A stretch of DNA of 64,000 nt from Cryobacterium sp. Y57 (GTDB lineage Bacteria > Actinomycetota > Actinomycetes > Actinomycetales > Microbacteriaceae): assembly GCF_002929505.1 (NCBI RefSeq), contig NZ_PJJL01000062.1, positions 1-64,000 of the forward strand, in the 5' to 3' direction. The number at the start of each line of letters is the position of its first letter. Position 1 is the stretch's first letter. Shown here piece by piece: positions 46,986 to 54,327 of the stretch. The translations under genes and the position numbers were made by a program. Under the pieces are notes generated by a model that was given only the letters and a program-made list of their open reading frames with translations, ran no database searches and was not told the origin of the DNA.

Positions 46986-48205
46986 TGAACAGAGGGAACG
47001 AACCGGTTTCGGACGGTGAGCGGGGAGCACCCGCTGCACAGCTGCCCGCGCAGCACGAGGCGTTGCCGGGTGCGACCGAGCCGATTGAGGTGGCGCCCCC
47101 GGTTCTGCGGCCGAACCAACTGGACGGGTTTCGAATCGGCGTGACCAGCGATCGCCGGTCGGGCGACTTGATCGACGCCTTCGAACGGCGCGGTGCCAAA
47201 GTCATGCACGCGCCGACGCTGCGCATCGCCCACTCCCAGCAGGACGGTCCACTGCTCGATGACACCAGAGCCCTGATCATCGCGCGACCCGATATTCTGC
47301 TTGCGACCACCGGCTACGGCGTGCGACGCTGGTTTGAAGTCGCAGAGGCCGACGGCATCGGGTCCGACCTCACCGACGCATTCGCCGACACCACGATTCT
47401 GGTACGCGGACCGAAAGCACGCGGGGGCATTCGCGCCACCGGGCTGAACGACTCGGGTATGAGCGAATCAGAGACGACCGCCTCTCTCGTCGACAAGGTA
47501 TTGGCCGAGTATCCGCCGGGACTCGTCGTCGGCATCCAGGTTCATGGCGCCACCGACGAGGTGCAACTCGACCGGCTGCGCGCGGTGCACCAGCAAGTGC
47601 TCGTCGTTGCGCCCTACCGCTGGATCGCAGTCGATGACAGCGACGAACGGGTCTACAAGCTCGTCGAGGCGATTTGTTCCCGTCAGCTCGACTGTGTGAC
47701 CTTCACGAGCGCCCCGGCCGTGCACGCCCTCTTCACCGCGGCGGAAGGCATGGAGGTCTATCCGGAACTCATCGCGGCGCTGCAGACGCAGGTCTGCGCG
47801 GCCGCTGTCGGGCCGGTGACGAGTGCCCCGCTGATCGCGGCCGGGATCGTCCCGATCCAGCCGTCCCGGTTTCGGATGGGCGCGCTGATTCGGCTGGTCT
47901 GCGAACACCTGGAACAGAACATGATCGAACGGGTCGAGACGCAGAACGGACTCGTGCAGCTGCGCGGCTCGATCGTGCAGGTCGGCGCGGAGCGCACCCA
48001 GCTGCCACCGACAGCCCTCGCTATCCTGCGGGCGCTCGTTCGGGCGCGCGGTGCGGTCGTCTCCCGCGAAGACCTCACGCTCTCCCTGGCCGGCGACTCC
48101 GACGAGCACGCTATGGAGGTTTCGCTCAGCCGACTCCGGCAGACGCTTGGCATTCCCGGGTTGGTCGCGACCGTGGTCAAGCGCGGCTACCGCCTCAACG
48201 TGTAG
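46985..48205 (+). CDS. Uroporphyrinogen-III synthase fused to an OmpR-type winged helix
   Basis: Residues about 45-300 form a HemD-like domain (FRIGVTSDRRSGDLIDAFERRG, LIIARPDILLATTGYGVRRW, VTFTSAPAVHALF, AVGPVTSAPLIAAGI) that would close hydroxymethylbilane to uroporphyrinogen III. Residues about 315-406 form a winged helix of the OmpR type (LPPTALAILRALVRARGAVV, SREDLTLSL, MEVSLSRLRQTLG, VVKRGYRLNV). An N-terminal segment of about 40 residues is low complexity. Similar HemD-regulator fusions occur beside nirBD genes in mycobacteria. The protein could be the enzyme, a regulator of the nir genes, or both. It is coupled to cobA by 1 bp and ends before a large hairpin. Confidence 0.88.
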   Translation: MNRGNEPVSDGERGAPAAQLPAQHEALPGATEPIEVAPPVLRPNQLDGFRIGVTSDRRSGDLIDAFERRGAKVMHAPTLRIAHSQQDGPLLDDTRALIIARPDILLATTGYGVRRWFEVAEADGIGSDLTDAFADTTILVRGPKARGGIRATGLNDSGMSESETTASLVDKVLAEYPPGLVVGIQVHGATDEVQLDRLRAVHQQVLVVAPYRWIAVDDSDERVYKLVEAICSRQLDCVTFTSAPAVHALFTAAEGMEVYPELIAALQTQVCAAAVGPVTSAPLIAAGIVPIQPSRFRMGALIRLVCEHLEQNMIERVETQNGLVQLRGSIVQVGAERTQLPPTALAILRALVRARGAVVSREDLTLSLAGDSDEHAMEVSLSRLRQTLGIPGLVATVVKRGYRLNV

Positions 48206-48238
48206 CCGCCCGGTACACACCTGCCGGCGCGCTCCCGT

Positions 48239-48347
48239 CGGCCGTTGTTCGGCACACAAATGCCGATGCGCACCGTTCGGCTGTTGTTCAGCATACAAAT
48301 GCCGGTGCGCACCCCGCGGCCATTGTTCGGCCAGATGGGTGCGCACC
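48239..48347. repeat. 39-bp tandem repeats between hemD and rimM
   Basis: Two units of 39 bp (48239-48277 and 48278-48316) share the frame CGGCYGTTGTTCRGCAYACA followed by AATGCCGRTGCGCACC. A third, shortened and altered unit runs from 48317 to 48347. They lie between convergent genes and encode no clear protein. The last two units form the hairpin described next. Confidence 0.85.
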
Positions 48348-48350
48348 GGC
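48301..48350. terminator. Large hairpin between convergent hemD and rimM
   Basis: Perfect 14-bp arms GCCGGTGCGCACCC (48301-48314) and GGGTGCGCACCGGC (48337-48350) enclose a 22-nt loop that itself contains GGCC/GGCC. The position between two stop codons (48205 and 48368) suggests bidirectional termination. No T-tract follows. Confidence 0.6.
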
Positions 48351-48367
48351 AACGGTACGGTTGAGCG

Positions 48368-49039
48368 CTACGGTTCGTCGGTCATATGAGCGGATGCCGC
48401 AGCATCCGGTTCAGAGTCGCCTTCTGAATCCGTCTTCGGTACAGCGCCAGCGGCGGCACTATCGGCTTCGTCCTCGGGCAGCTCTTCGAGAAGACCGGGC
48501 GGCGGCGTGATCGTGACCAGGCCGTTTTTCACATCGACGGTCGGCACGATGGCCTTGACGAACGGGATCATGACGTCGCCGGTGGGCGTCTTCACGATCA
48601 ACAGGTCTTGGGCCGGCATATGCTCGAGGCGACCGATGGTGCCGATGCGTACCCCGTCGCGCATGACGGCGAGGCCGACCAGCTGGTGGTCGTACCAGGC
48701 GTCTTCTTCATCCGACTGCTCGGCGACGTCCGCGTCGATCCAGAGGATCGCCTTCGCGAGCGTTTCTGCTGCGCTGCGGTCGACAACATCCTTGAAAAAA
48801 CCGACCGCATGCTGGTTGTACCAGCGCAACTCGACGAGTTCGATCGTCTTGCCGTGCCAGGCCGAACCGGTCGGAACCTGCAGCGTGAACACGGCGCCCG
48901 GGACGAAACGTCGTCCCGGGTCATCCGTGAACAGTTCGAGCTTGATTGCTCCCTTGAGGCCGTGAGCCTTGGTCAGGCGCCCCACCCGTAATTGCTGGGT
49001 GCGGTCCTTCTCACTATCGTCCACTGTCGCGTCGTTCAC
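48368..49039 (-). CDS. rimM: Ribosome maturation factor RimM
   Basis: RimM assists assembly of the 30S head. Conserved stretches are RVGRLTKAHGLKGAIKLEL (start of the beta-barrel), WYNQHAVGFFKDVVDRSAAE, the PRC-barrel region YDHQLVGLAV and TPTGDVMIPFVKAIVPTVD. The length is 223 residues because of an acidic Ser/Ala-rich C-terminal tail of about 40 residues. GTG 49039 is the best start, leaving 4 bp from the KH gene stop; the frame extends further upstream only over KH. It lies at the edge of the rpsP-KH-rimM block; its usual partner trmD is 6 kb away. Confidence 0.95.
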   Translation of the reverse strand: MNDATVDDSEKDRTQQLRVGRLTKAHGLKGAIKLELFTDDPGRRFVPGAVFTLQVPTGSAWHGKTIELVELRWYNQHAVGFFKDVVDRSAAETLAKAILWIDADVAEQSDEEDAWYDHQLVGLAVMRDGVRIGTIGRLEHMPAQDLLIVKTPTGDVMIPFVKAIVPTVDVKNGLVTITPPPGLLEELPEDEADSAAAGAVPKTDSEGDSEPDAAASAHMTDEP

Positions 49040-49043
49040 TGAA

Positions 49044-49280
49044 CTAGAAATCGGTGTCGACGACGTCGACGCGTACGCGCCGACCATCGGCCAGAGCCGC
49101 AACGAGGGTGCGCAGTGCTTTCGCGGTGCGCCCAGCGCGGCCAATGACCCGGCCGAGATCTTCGGGGTTCACCCGAACCTCGAGCACATCGCCTCGTGGC
49201 GAGTTCTTTTCTGCAACGTGCACGTCGTCCGGGTGATCAACGATCCCCTTGACGAGGTGTTCGAGCGCGGGAGCAAGCAA
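49044..49280 (-). CDS. khpA: KH-domain RNA-binding protein KhpA
   Basis: A 78-residue protein made of a single KH domain. The GxxG loop is in LGRVIGRAGRTAKALRTLV, preceded by VLEVRVNPED and followed by VRVDVVDTDF. KhpA binds many RNAs together with KhpB in Gram-positive bacteria and influences cell division and translation. It lies between rpsP (3 bp upstream) and rimM (4 bp downstream), the conserved actinobacterial position. Confidence 0.95.
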   Translation of the reverse strand: MLAPALEHLVKGIVDHPDDVHVAEKNSPRGDVLEVRVNPEDLGRVIGRAGRTAKALRTLVAALADGRRVRVDVVDTDF

Positions 49281-49283
49281 CAG

Positions 49284-49688
49284 TTACGCCTCGTCGGTTG
49301 CTGCGACAGCAACCTCTTCTACCTTGGCGACCGGCTTCTCGGCTTTGGGCTTGAGAACCGGCTTCTTCTTCTCGTCAGCGACGAAAGCAGCCTTCGGTTC
49401 CTTCACCTTGACGGTGCTCTTGGCGTTCTTGTCGCCCTTAAAGATGCCCCAGTCGCCGGTGAGCTTGAGGAGTGCAGCAACCTGCTCGGTCGGCTGAGCG
49501 CCGACGCTGAGCCAGTACTGCGCACGCTCAGACTTGACCTCGATGACCGAGGGCTCCTCCGTGGGGTGGTAGATGCCGATTTCTTCGATGACACGACCGT
49601 CGCGCTTGGTGCGCGCGTCGGCAACGACGATGCGGTAGTACGGTGCACGGATCTTGCCCATGCGCTTCAGACGGATTTTGACAGCCAC
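49284..49688 (-). CDS. rpsP: 30S ribosomal protein S16
   Basis: S16 is needed for early 30S assembly. [38 protein letters not shown] and [20 protein letters not shown] identify it. The 134-residue product has a Lys/Ala/Val-rich tail of about 50 residues beyond the conserved 85, common in actinobacteria. The start is GTG 49688; the longer frame upstream is non-homologous. It is the first gene of rpsP-khpA-rimM. Confidence 0.97.
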   Translation of the reverse strand: MAVKIRLKRMGKIRAPYYRIVVADARTKRDGRVIEEIGIYHPTEEPSVIEVKSERAQYWLSVGAQPTEQVAALLKLTGDWGIFKGDKNAKSTVKVKEPKAAFVADEKKKPVLKPKAEKPVAKVEEVAVAATDEA

Positions 49689-49889
49689 AATTCTCCAGTG
49701 TTGATTCGGTGTTTGGCGAACCTTGGGCCGTGAGCGTGGGGGCACACTCGGCATAAGCTCTATAGGATCACGTTGCACCGAGATAGAGGGTCGGGCACAA
49801 CGGATCGCGACTAATCATTGTGTCAGAGATTGCTCACATTGTGATAATCGAACCTCAACAGCTTTCACCCGCCCACCCAAGGAGCACCC

Positions 49890-51026
49890 GTGCCACTTGA
49901 ATTCGCCCGCTCCGCCCGCTCCACCGTGGGCATCGAGTGGGAGGTCGCCCTCGTCGACCGCAACACCGGCGATCTGGTGTCGATCGCCGATGAGGTACTC
50001 GACGCCCTCTGCACCCCGGACGGATCGGCGCACCCGACGATCACCGGCGAGCTCCTGCTCAATACGATCGAGCTGGTTTCCGGCGTGCACGACACCGTCG
50101 GCCACGCTGTAGCGGATGTCACCGGCCAGCTCGGCGAGGTGCGTCGCGCTCTCGACGGCCGCGAGGTGGACGTGATCTGTAGCGGATCGCATCCGTTTGC
50201 GCAGTGGTTCGACCAGACCGTCACCGACAAGGCCCGGTACCACAAGCTCATCGACCGCACCCAGTGGTGGGGGCGCAACATGATGATCTGGGGAATCCAC
50301 GTGCACGTGGGCATCGACGACAAGGCCAAGGTCATTCCGATCATGAACGGCCTGCTGACGTATGTTCCGCACCTGCAGGCGCTGAGCGCGTCGAGCCCGT
50401 TTTGGGCTGGCGTCGACACCGGCTACGCCAGCAACCGTTCGCTCATGTTCCAGCAGCTACCGACGGCCGGCCTACCCTGGGACCTGCCCGACTGGGAGGC
50501 CTGGGAACGCTACGTCGACGACATGGCGGTGACCGGCATCATCGACGACGTGACCGAGGTGCGCTGGGATATTCGCCCGTCACCGCGCTGGGGCACGATC
50601 GAGATTCGCGTCTGCGACGGTGTCTCGACCACCGTGGAGCTCGGCGCAATCGCCGCATTCATCCAGTGTCTGGTCGAATGGATGTCCACCCGCCTCGACG
50701 CCGGTGAAGAAGTCCCGCGCATGCAACCGTGGTTCGTGCGTGAGAACAAGTGGCGTGCGGCCCGCTACGGGCTCGATGCTGAGATCATCCTCGATGCGGC
50801 CGGCACTGAATGTCTCGTGACGGATGACGTGCGCCGCCTCATCGGGATCCTCTCCCCCGTGGCCGAGCGGCTCGGCTGCCTGCCGGAGTTGCAGGGTCTC
50901 CACCGCATCATCGACGACGGCGGCAGCTACCAACGACAGCTCGCCGTGGCCGCCGCCACCGGGGGCAGCCTGCCCGCTGTCGTTGCGGCGCTCAGCCACG
51001 AACTTGCGCAGGGGCTCGGCAGCTAG
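49890..51026 (+). CDS. Carboxylate-amine ligase, GCS2/YbdK family
   Basis: The 378-residue protein belongs to the glutamate-cysteine ligase type 2 family. It has the N-terminal STVGIEWEVALVDRNTGDL with the metal-binding glutamates, GELLLNTIELVSGVH, CSGSHPFAQWFDQ, WWGRNMMIWGIHVHVG and a C-terminal TVELGAIAAFIQCLVEW. Members form gamma-glutamylcysteine or related amide bonds, but YbdK itself is only weakly active. In an actinobacterium that would rely on mycothiol its substrate is open. The start is GTG 49890 with AAGGAG 7 bp upstream. A fragment of a second copy occurs at 52.1 kb. Confidence 0.92.
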   Translation: MPLEFARSARSTVGIEWEVALVDRNTGDLVSIADEVLDALCTPDGSAHPTITGELLLNTIELVSGVHDTVGHAVADVTGQLGEVRRALDGREVDVICSGSHPFAQWFDQTVTDKARYHKLIDRTQWWGRNMMIWGIHVHVGIDDKAKVIPIMNGLLTYVPHLQALSASSPFWAGVDTGYASNRSLMFQQLPTAGLPWDLPDWEAWERYVDDMAVTGIIDDVTEVRWDIRPSPRWGTIEIRVCDGVSTTVELGAIAAFIQCLVEWMSTRLDAGEEVPRMQPWFVRENKWRAARYGLDAEIILDAAGTECLVTDDVRRLIGILSPVAERLGCLPELQGLHRIIDDGGSYQRQLAVAAATGGSLPAVVAALSHELAQGLGS

Positions 51027-51083
51027 TGCAGTTTCAACGGGCAGGCGCCGTTGACCGTTTAGAGCGAGGGCCGGCTTGAAGAC

Positions 51084-51902
51084 TCAGTTGCCGTGTGCCT
51101 CGATCGACACCGGCTGCCATTCGTTCCACGTCGCCAGTCGGGACTCGTAGTCCTTCGTTGCGATGCCGAGGGGTGCCTCGCCGAAGAAGATGCGCAGTGG
51201 CGGCTTCGGGGCATCGACGACCTTGAGGATCGCGCCGCGGGTGGCCTTCGGGTCACCGGGATCGTTTGCAGAGGGACGACTCGCCGCTGCCTGTCGCACA
51301 TCGGCGTACTCCGCCATCTCATCGCTCCGCGAGGCGGATGGGCCCGACCAGTCGGTTGAGAAACCACCGGGTTCGACCAGAGTCACGTTGATACCGAAGC
51401 CCGCGACCTCCTGGGAGAGTGATTGCGAGAAGCCCTCGAGTGCCCACTTCGACGCATGGTAGATACCGACGGTGGGAAAGGCGCTGATGCCACCGATGCT
51501 CGAGACCTGGATGATGTGACCCGAACCCTGCTTGCGCATGACCGGTACCGCCGCTTGGGTGATCCAGAGCGCGCCGAACAGGTTTGTCTCGATTTGCGCT
51601 CGGGCCTCGTCTTCGGTCAACTCCTCGACCATGCCGAAATGACCGTAGCCAGCGTTATTGATGACGATATCGAGCTGGCCGAAGTGCGCGGCTGCCTTCT
51701 GCACGGCCGCGAAATCCGCATCCCGGTCCGTGACGTCGAGCCGGATCGGCAAAAAAGTGTCTGGGTACTTCTCAACGAGAGCATCGAGAGTTTCCAGCTT
51801 CCGTGCTGTGCCTGCGACGCTGTCGCCACGCTCGAGCGCAGCTTCCGTCCACTCGCGGCCAAAGCCCTTGGACGCGCCCGTAATGAACCAAGTCTTGCTC
51901 AT
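51084..51902 (-). CDS. Short-chain dehydrogenase/reductase (oxidoreductase)
   Basis: A classical SDR of 272 residues. It has a cofactor motif TGASKGFGREWTEAAL, RLDVTDRDADF for the adenine site, NNAGYGHFG, QVSSIGGISAFPTVG (catalytic serine) and YHASKWALEG with the catalytic Tyr-Lys pair. An arginine after the first strand (GTARKLETL) favours NADP(H). The substrate is unknown. The start ATG 51902 has AAAGGA about 8 bp upstream. Converges on the carboxylate-amine ligase gene. Confidence 0.93.
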   Translation of the reverse strand: MSKTWFITGASKGFGREWTEAALERGDSVAGTARKLETLDALVEKYPDTFLPIRLDVTDRDADFAAVQKAAAHFGQLDIVINNAGYGHFGMVEELTEDEARAQIETNLFGALWITQAAVPVMRKQGSGHIIQVSSIGGISAFPTVGIYHASKWALEGFSQSLSQEVAGFGINVTLVEPGGFSTDWSGPSASRSDEMAEYADVRQAAASRPSANDPGDPKATRGAILKVVDAPKPPLRIFFGEAPLGIATKDYESRLATWNEWQPVSIEAHGN

Positions 51903-52243
51903 GGGTATGTTCCTTTCAATGAATGACCTAGACGGTAACGTTCGACGGGAGCAAACACTTCCCAGTCGAACGAGTCGTCCGGTGTCGCTCTCGCGCCTTG
52001 ACTGCTCTACCGATGGCGAACCTACTACGCGACCGGTCGCCGGCATCCTCAGCGTTGATTCGGCTTCGGAACCGGATGCACTCAGGCGTTGATCATCCTG
52101 GATGCGGCCGGCGCCGAATGTCTCGTGACGGATGACGAGCGTCGACTGATCGAGATCCTCGGTCCAGCGCTATGGTGTCGTCGCGCTCTACGCCCTCGCC
52201 ATCGCCGTTGCCACCGTCGTGTTCGTTGAAATCATCTGGGCCG
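51903..52243. other. Gene-poor stretch with decayed coding fragments
   Basis: No intact gene. The first 180 bp form the upstream region of the SDR. From 52086 the sequence is a fragment of a carboxylate-amine ligase (separate entry). From about 52171 a different plus-strand frame could encode a hydrophobic helix (YGVVALYALAIAVATVVF) that ends at a stop near 52268, inside the nuclease gene on the other strand; it may be another gene remnant. Confidence 0.6.
52086..52170 (+). pseudogene. Fragment of a second GCS2/YbdK carboxylate-amine ligase
   Basis: Read from 52086, the plus strand encodes a segment close to LIILDAAGAECLVTDDERR followed by LIEILGP. The intact gene at 49.9 kb has EIILDAAGTECLVTDDVRR followed by LIGILSP (DNA about 50780-50860). 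The DNA itself is about 85% alike over some 75 bp. Only this short internal piece is present, without start, upstream domain or C-terminal end, so it is a relic of a duplicated or replaced gene. Confidence 0.75.
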
Positions 52244-52876
52244 TCAGCAGGTTGCCAACATGGACTTGATCGCCGCCTTTTCAGCGGAGTCCATGGACAG
52301 CCCCCACCCGTACTTTACGTGCACAACATGCTTGGCGTAGGTGCAGTGGTACGAGGCCAGCGGCGGCTGCCACTCCGCCGCGTCCCTATCGGACTTAGAC
52401 GCGTTGACGTTGTCGGTGACCGCGATGAGCTGACCGTCGCTCAGGCTGTTGGCGAACTGCTGACGCTTGCTCGTTGTCCAGGTCGACGCTCCGGACCCCC
52501 AAGCCTCAGACAATGCCACGACGTGGTCGATGTCGACATCCGATGACGCATAGTTCCAGGCACCGTCATAGACGGAGTACCAGTTTCCCGAGGTCGCTGA
52601 ACAGGTCGAGCTGGTCACGACGTCGACGCCATCGCGCTGGAGCACTATCTCTCGTGTGTCGCAGCTACCGGACTGCGTGGACCAGTGCGGGAATAAATCT
52701 CGGGAGTACCCGGCCGAACCCGTCTCGGCCTTGGTGGCGATCGTGGCCAGCTCGCTGTTGATCGTGCTGAGCGCCGGCGGGTCCGGCGGGGAGGCGAACG
52801 CCGGAGTGGCCGTCAGATGAGTCGCCGCAACGACAAGTGCACCGATCAGTAGCAGGGCGGGGGGCAGACGTGTCAT
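52244..52876 (-). CDS. Secreted HNH-type nuclease (DUF1524 family)
   Basis: The 210-residue protein has a Sec signal peptide (LPPALLLIGALVVAATHLTA, ending AFASPP) and a DUF1524/HNH domain: VDIDHVVALSEAWGSGA (the first His of the site), FANSLSDGQLIAVTDNVNAS and KSDRDAAEWQPP, with C-terminal CTYAKHVVHVKYGW. Four cysteines may form disulfides (GSCDTRE, SSTCSAT, SYHCTY and the final ATC). It probably degrades extracellular DNA for nutrient use. ATG 52876 is chosen because GAGGAG lies 6 bp upstream; the open frame begins earlier at 52957. Confidence 0.92.
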   Translation of the reverse strand: MTRLPPALLLIGALVVAATHLTATPAFASPPDPPALSTINSELATIATKAETGSAGYSRDLFPHWSTQSGSCDTREIVLQRDGVDVVTSSTCSATSGNWYSVYDGAWNYASSDVDIDHVVALSEAWGSGASTWTTSKRQQFANSLSDGQLIAVTDNVNASKSDRDAAEWQPPLASYHCTYAKHVVHVKYGWGLSMDSAEKAAIKSMLATC

Positions 52877-53234
52877 CGAGACTCCTCGGATCGACCGTGA
52901 ATCAGAAGACATCGATTCATCGGATTGCTTCAATGCTCTCGGGTAGCGGGTCTGCACCGCAGGCCATTCAGGTGAACACTAGGCAGCCATCGCGCGACGG
53001 CCGGTTCGGAGCACCAGCCGCGTCATATCGGCACGCAGCACTCCACCTGTGCGTGACGTGGCCTCTAAGCCTGATCTCGAGCAGCGTGGCGCCCCGCGTG
53101 ACAGAGTCAATGACCGTCCTCCCCGCCGAGCGCTGCAGCGAGTTCAGCAGCCCTCAGGAAAACACGGGGTTGGCGTACAGGCGTCCGTTGACGATGGCGG
53201 CATCCACGTGCTGACTCGGTCAGGGCGTGGGTGC
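52877..53234. other. Intergenic stretch, no gene recognised
   Basis: Between the nuclease start and the LLM gene stop I find no ORF with protein-like features. On the minus strand at about 53157-53213 a run reading HVDAAIVNGRLYANPVFS faintly resembles the C-terminus of DJ-1/PfpI proteins, bracketed by stops; it may be a gene relic or chance. Confidence 0.5.
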
Positions 53235-54023
53235 TCAGGCGTTCTTGGAGTCGCGCCAGGCCAGCCAGTCGGCGGCGGGCGCCAGGTCGTAGTCGGGGCC
53301 GGAGATTCCCACCGTGAACAAGCGCGTGCCGAGGTCGAAAAGTGCGTCCGCGTCAGCGATGGTACGCCCGCGCAGCTCGGTGGAGATTTCGATCTCGGTG
53401 ATATCCCGGCCGACTTCGTCGCACCAGGCTCCCAGCACGCCGAGCTTGTGCTCGAGCACCTCGGGGTTGGAGAAGGAATGCCAGATGTCGGCGTGCTGGG
53501 CGACGATGCGGAGGGTCTTCTTCTCGCCGCCACCACCGATGAGCACGGGGATGTCGCGGGTCGGCGGCGGGTTGATCTCGGCCCAGCGGGCCTCGATGCG
53601 ATTGAGGCTGTCGTCGAGGGCGTTCAGCCGGGTGCCGGGCGTGCCGAACTCAAAGCCGTACTCCTGGTAGTCACGCTCGAACCAACCGGCGCCGGTGCCG
53701 AAGATGAAGCGTCCACCGCTGATGTGGTCGATCGTGCGGGCCATGTCGGCCTGCAGGTCGGCATTGCGGTAGCTGTTGCAGTTGACCAGCGCGCCGAATT
53801 CAAGGGTCGTGGTCTGCTCGGCCCAGGCGGCGAGGATGGTCCAGGACTCGAAGTGCAGGCCGTCTGGCTCACCGCTGAGCGGAAAGAAATGATCCCAGTT
53901 GAAAGCGATGTCGAACCCGCGCGTCTCGACATCCGTGAGCGTGTCCCGAATCTTTGAGTACTCGGCGTGCTGAGGGGCGATCTGCACGCCGATGCGCATC
54001 TGCTGGTTCGTCAGTGAAGTCAC
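53235..54023 (-). CDS. LLM-class F420-dependent oxidoreductase
   Basis: The 262-residue protein of the luciferase-like monooxygenase fold has MRIGVQIAPQHAEYSKIRD at the start, FNWDHFFPLSGEPDG, FGALVNCNSYRNADLQADM, RFIFGTGAGWFERDYQEYGF and VLIGGGGEKKTLRIVAQHAD, the usual order for actinobacterial F420 enzymes. The substrate is unknown. The start is GTG 54023 or ATG 53999. With the deazaflavin protein at 36.3 kb it points to F420 use. Two copies of the palindromic element lie directly upstream, between it and ffh. Confidence 0.9.
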   Translation of the reverse strand: MTSLTNQQMRIGVQIAPQHAEYSKIRDTLTDVETRGFDIAFNWDHFFPLSGEPDGLHFESWTILAAWAEQTTTLEFGALVNCNSYRNADLQADMARTIDHISGGRFIFGTGAGWFERDYQEYGFEFGTPGTRLNALDDSLNRIEARWAEINPPPTRDIPVLIGGGGEKKTLRIVAQHADIWHSFSNPEVLEHKLGVLGAWCDEVGRDITEIEISTELRGRTIADADALFDLGTRLFTVGISGPDYDLAPAADWLAWRDSKNA

Positions 54024-54104
54024 GTGTCCAGCCTAGGGCCGCGCCCGGGCCGAGCCGTGACCCGCGACTGGACGCATCCAGATCGCGCAGCGTGCGCTTC
54101 GGGC

Positions 54105-54172
54105 CCACTCTGTGCACCTGGGCCCAGTTTATAAACTGGGCCTGTGGACGGGACCCGGGCCCCGTCCACAGG
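54105..54172. repeat. Bipartite palindromic repeat, copy 2
   Basis: The first palindrome at 54121-54142 has core CCCAGTTTATAAACTGGG. The second is an imperfect hairpin at 54141-54172 (CCTGTGGACGGG pairing with CCCGTCCACAGG, one mismatch near the centre). It lies upstream of the LLM gene start and 155 bp beyond the ffh stop. The left flank GGGCCCACTCTGTGCACC corresponds to the shared flank of copies 3 and 4. Confidence 0.88.
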
Positions 54173-54229
54173 TCACCGCCGGGCATCCACGCCGCGGCTC
54201 ATGCGGCGGTCCGGCGCTCGAACTGGGTT

Positions 54230-54296
54230 CGGGCCCACCTTATGAACCCGGGCCCAGTTTATAAACTGGGCTTGGGGACGGGGCCCGGGCCCCGTC
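54230..54296. repeat. Bipartite palindromic repeat, copy 3
   Basis: A palindrome with two G.T pairs at 54247-54276 around CCCAGTTTATAAACTGGG is joined to the perfect 20-bp GACGGGGCCCGGGCCCCGTC at 54277-54296. The flank GGGCCCACCTTATGAACCC precedes it. It lies 31 bp beyond the ffh stop and could terminate ffh. Confidence 0.9.
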
Positions 54297-54327
54297 TAGG
54301 GAGAGGCGCGCGCACGGGGCGCGCGGG

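Larger units (their letters stand above)
54024..54327. other. Intergenic region between ffh and the LLM gene, holding two repeat copies
   Basis: No protein-coding gene is apparent in these 304 bp. They are dominated by repeat copies 2 and 3 and a GC-rich spacer of about 55 bp between them. The promoter of the LLM gene must lie within or beside the repeats. Confidence 0.8.

Noticed and set aside
48239..48350. Possible CRISPR array
   Set aside because: Units are directly adjacent without unique spacers, only two to three exist, and no cas gene is near.
53157..53213. DJ-1/PfpI C-terminal-like peptide on the minus strand
   Set aside because: Only about 18 codons between stops and weak resemblance; kept as a note in the intergenic entry, not called as a gene.
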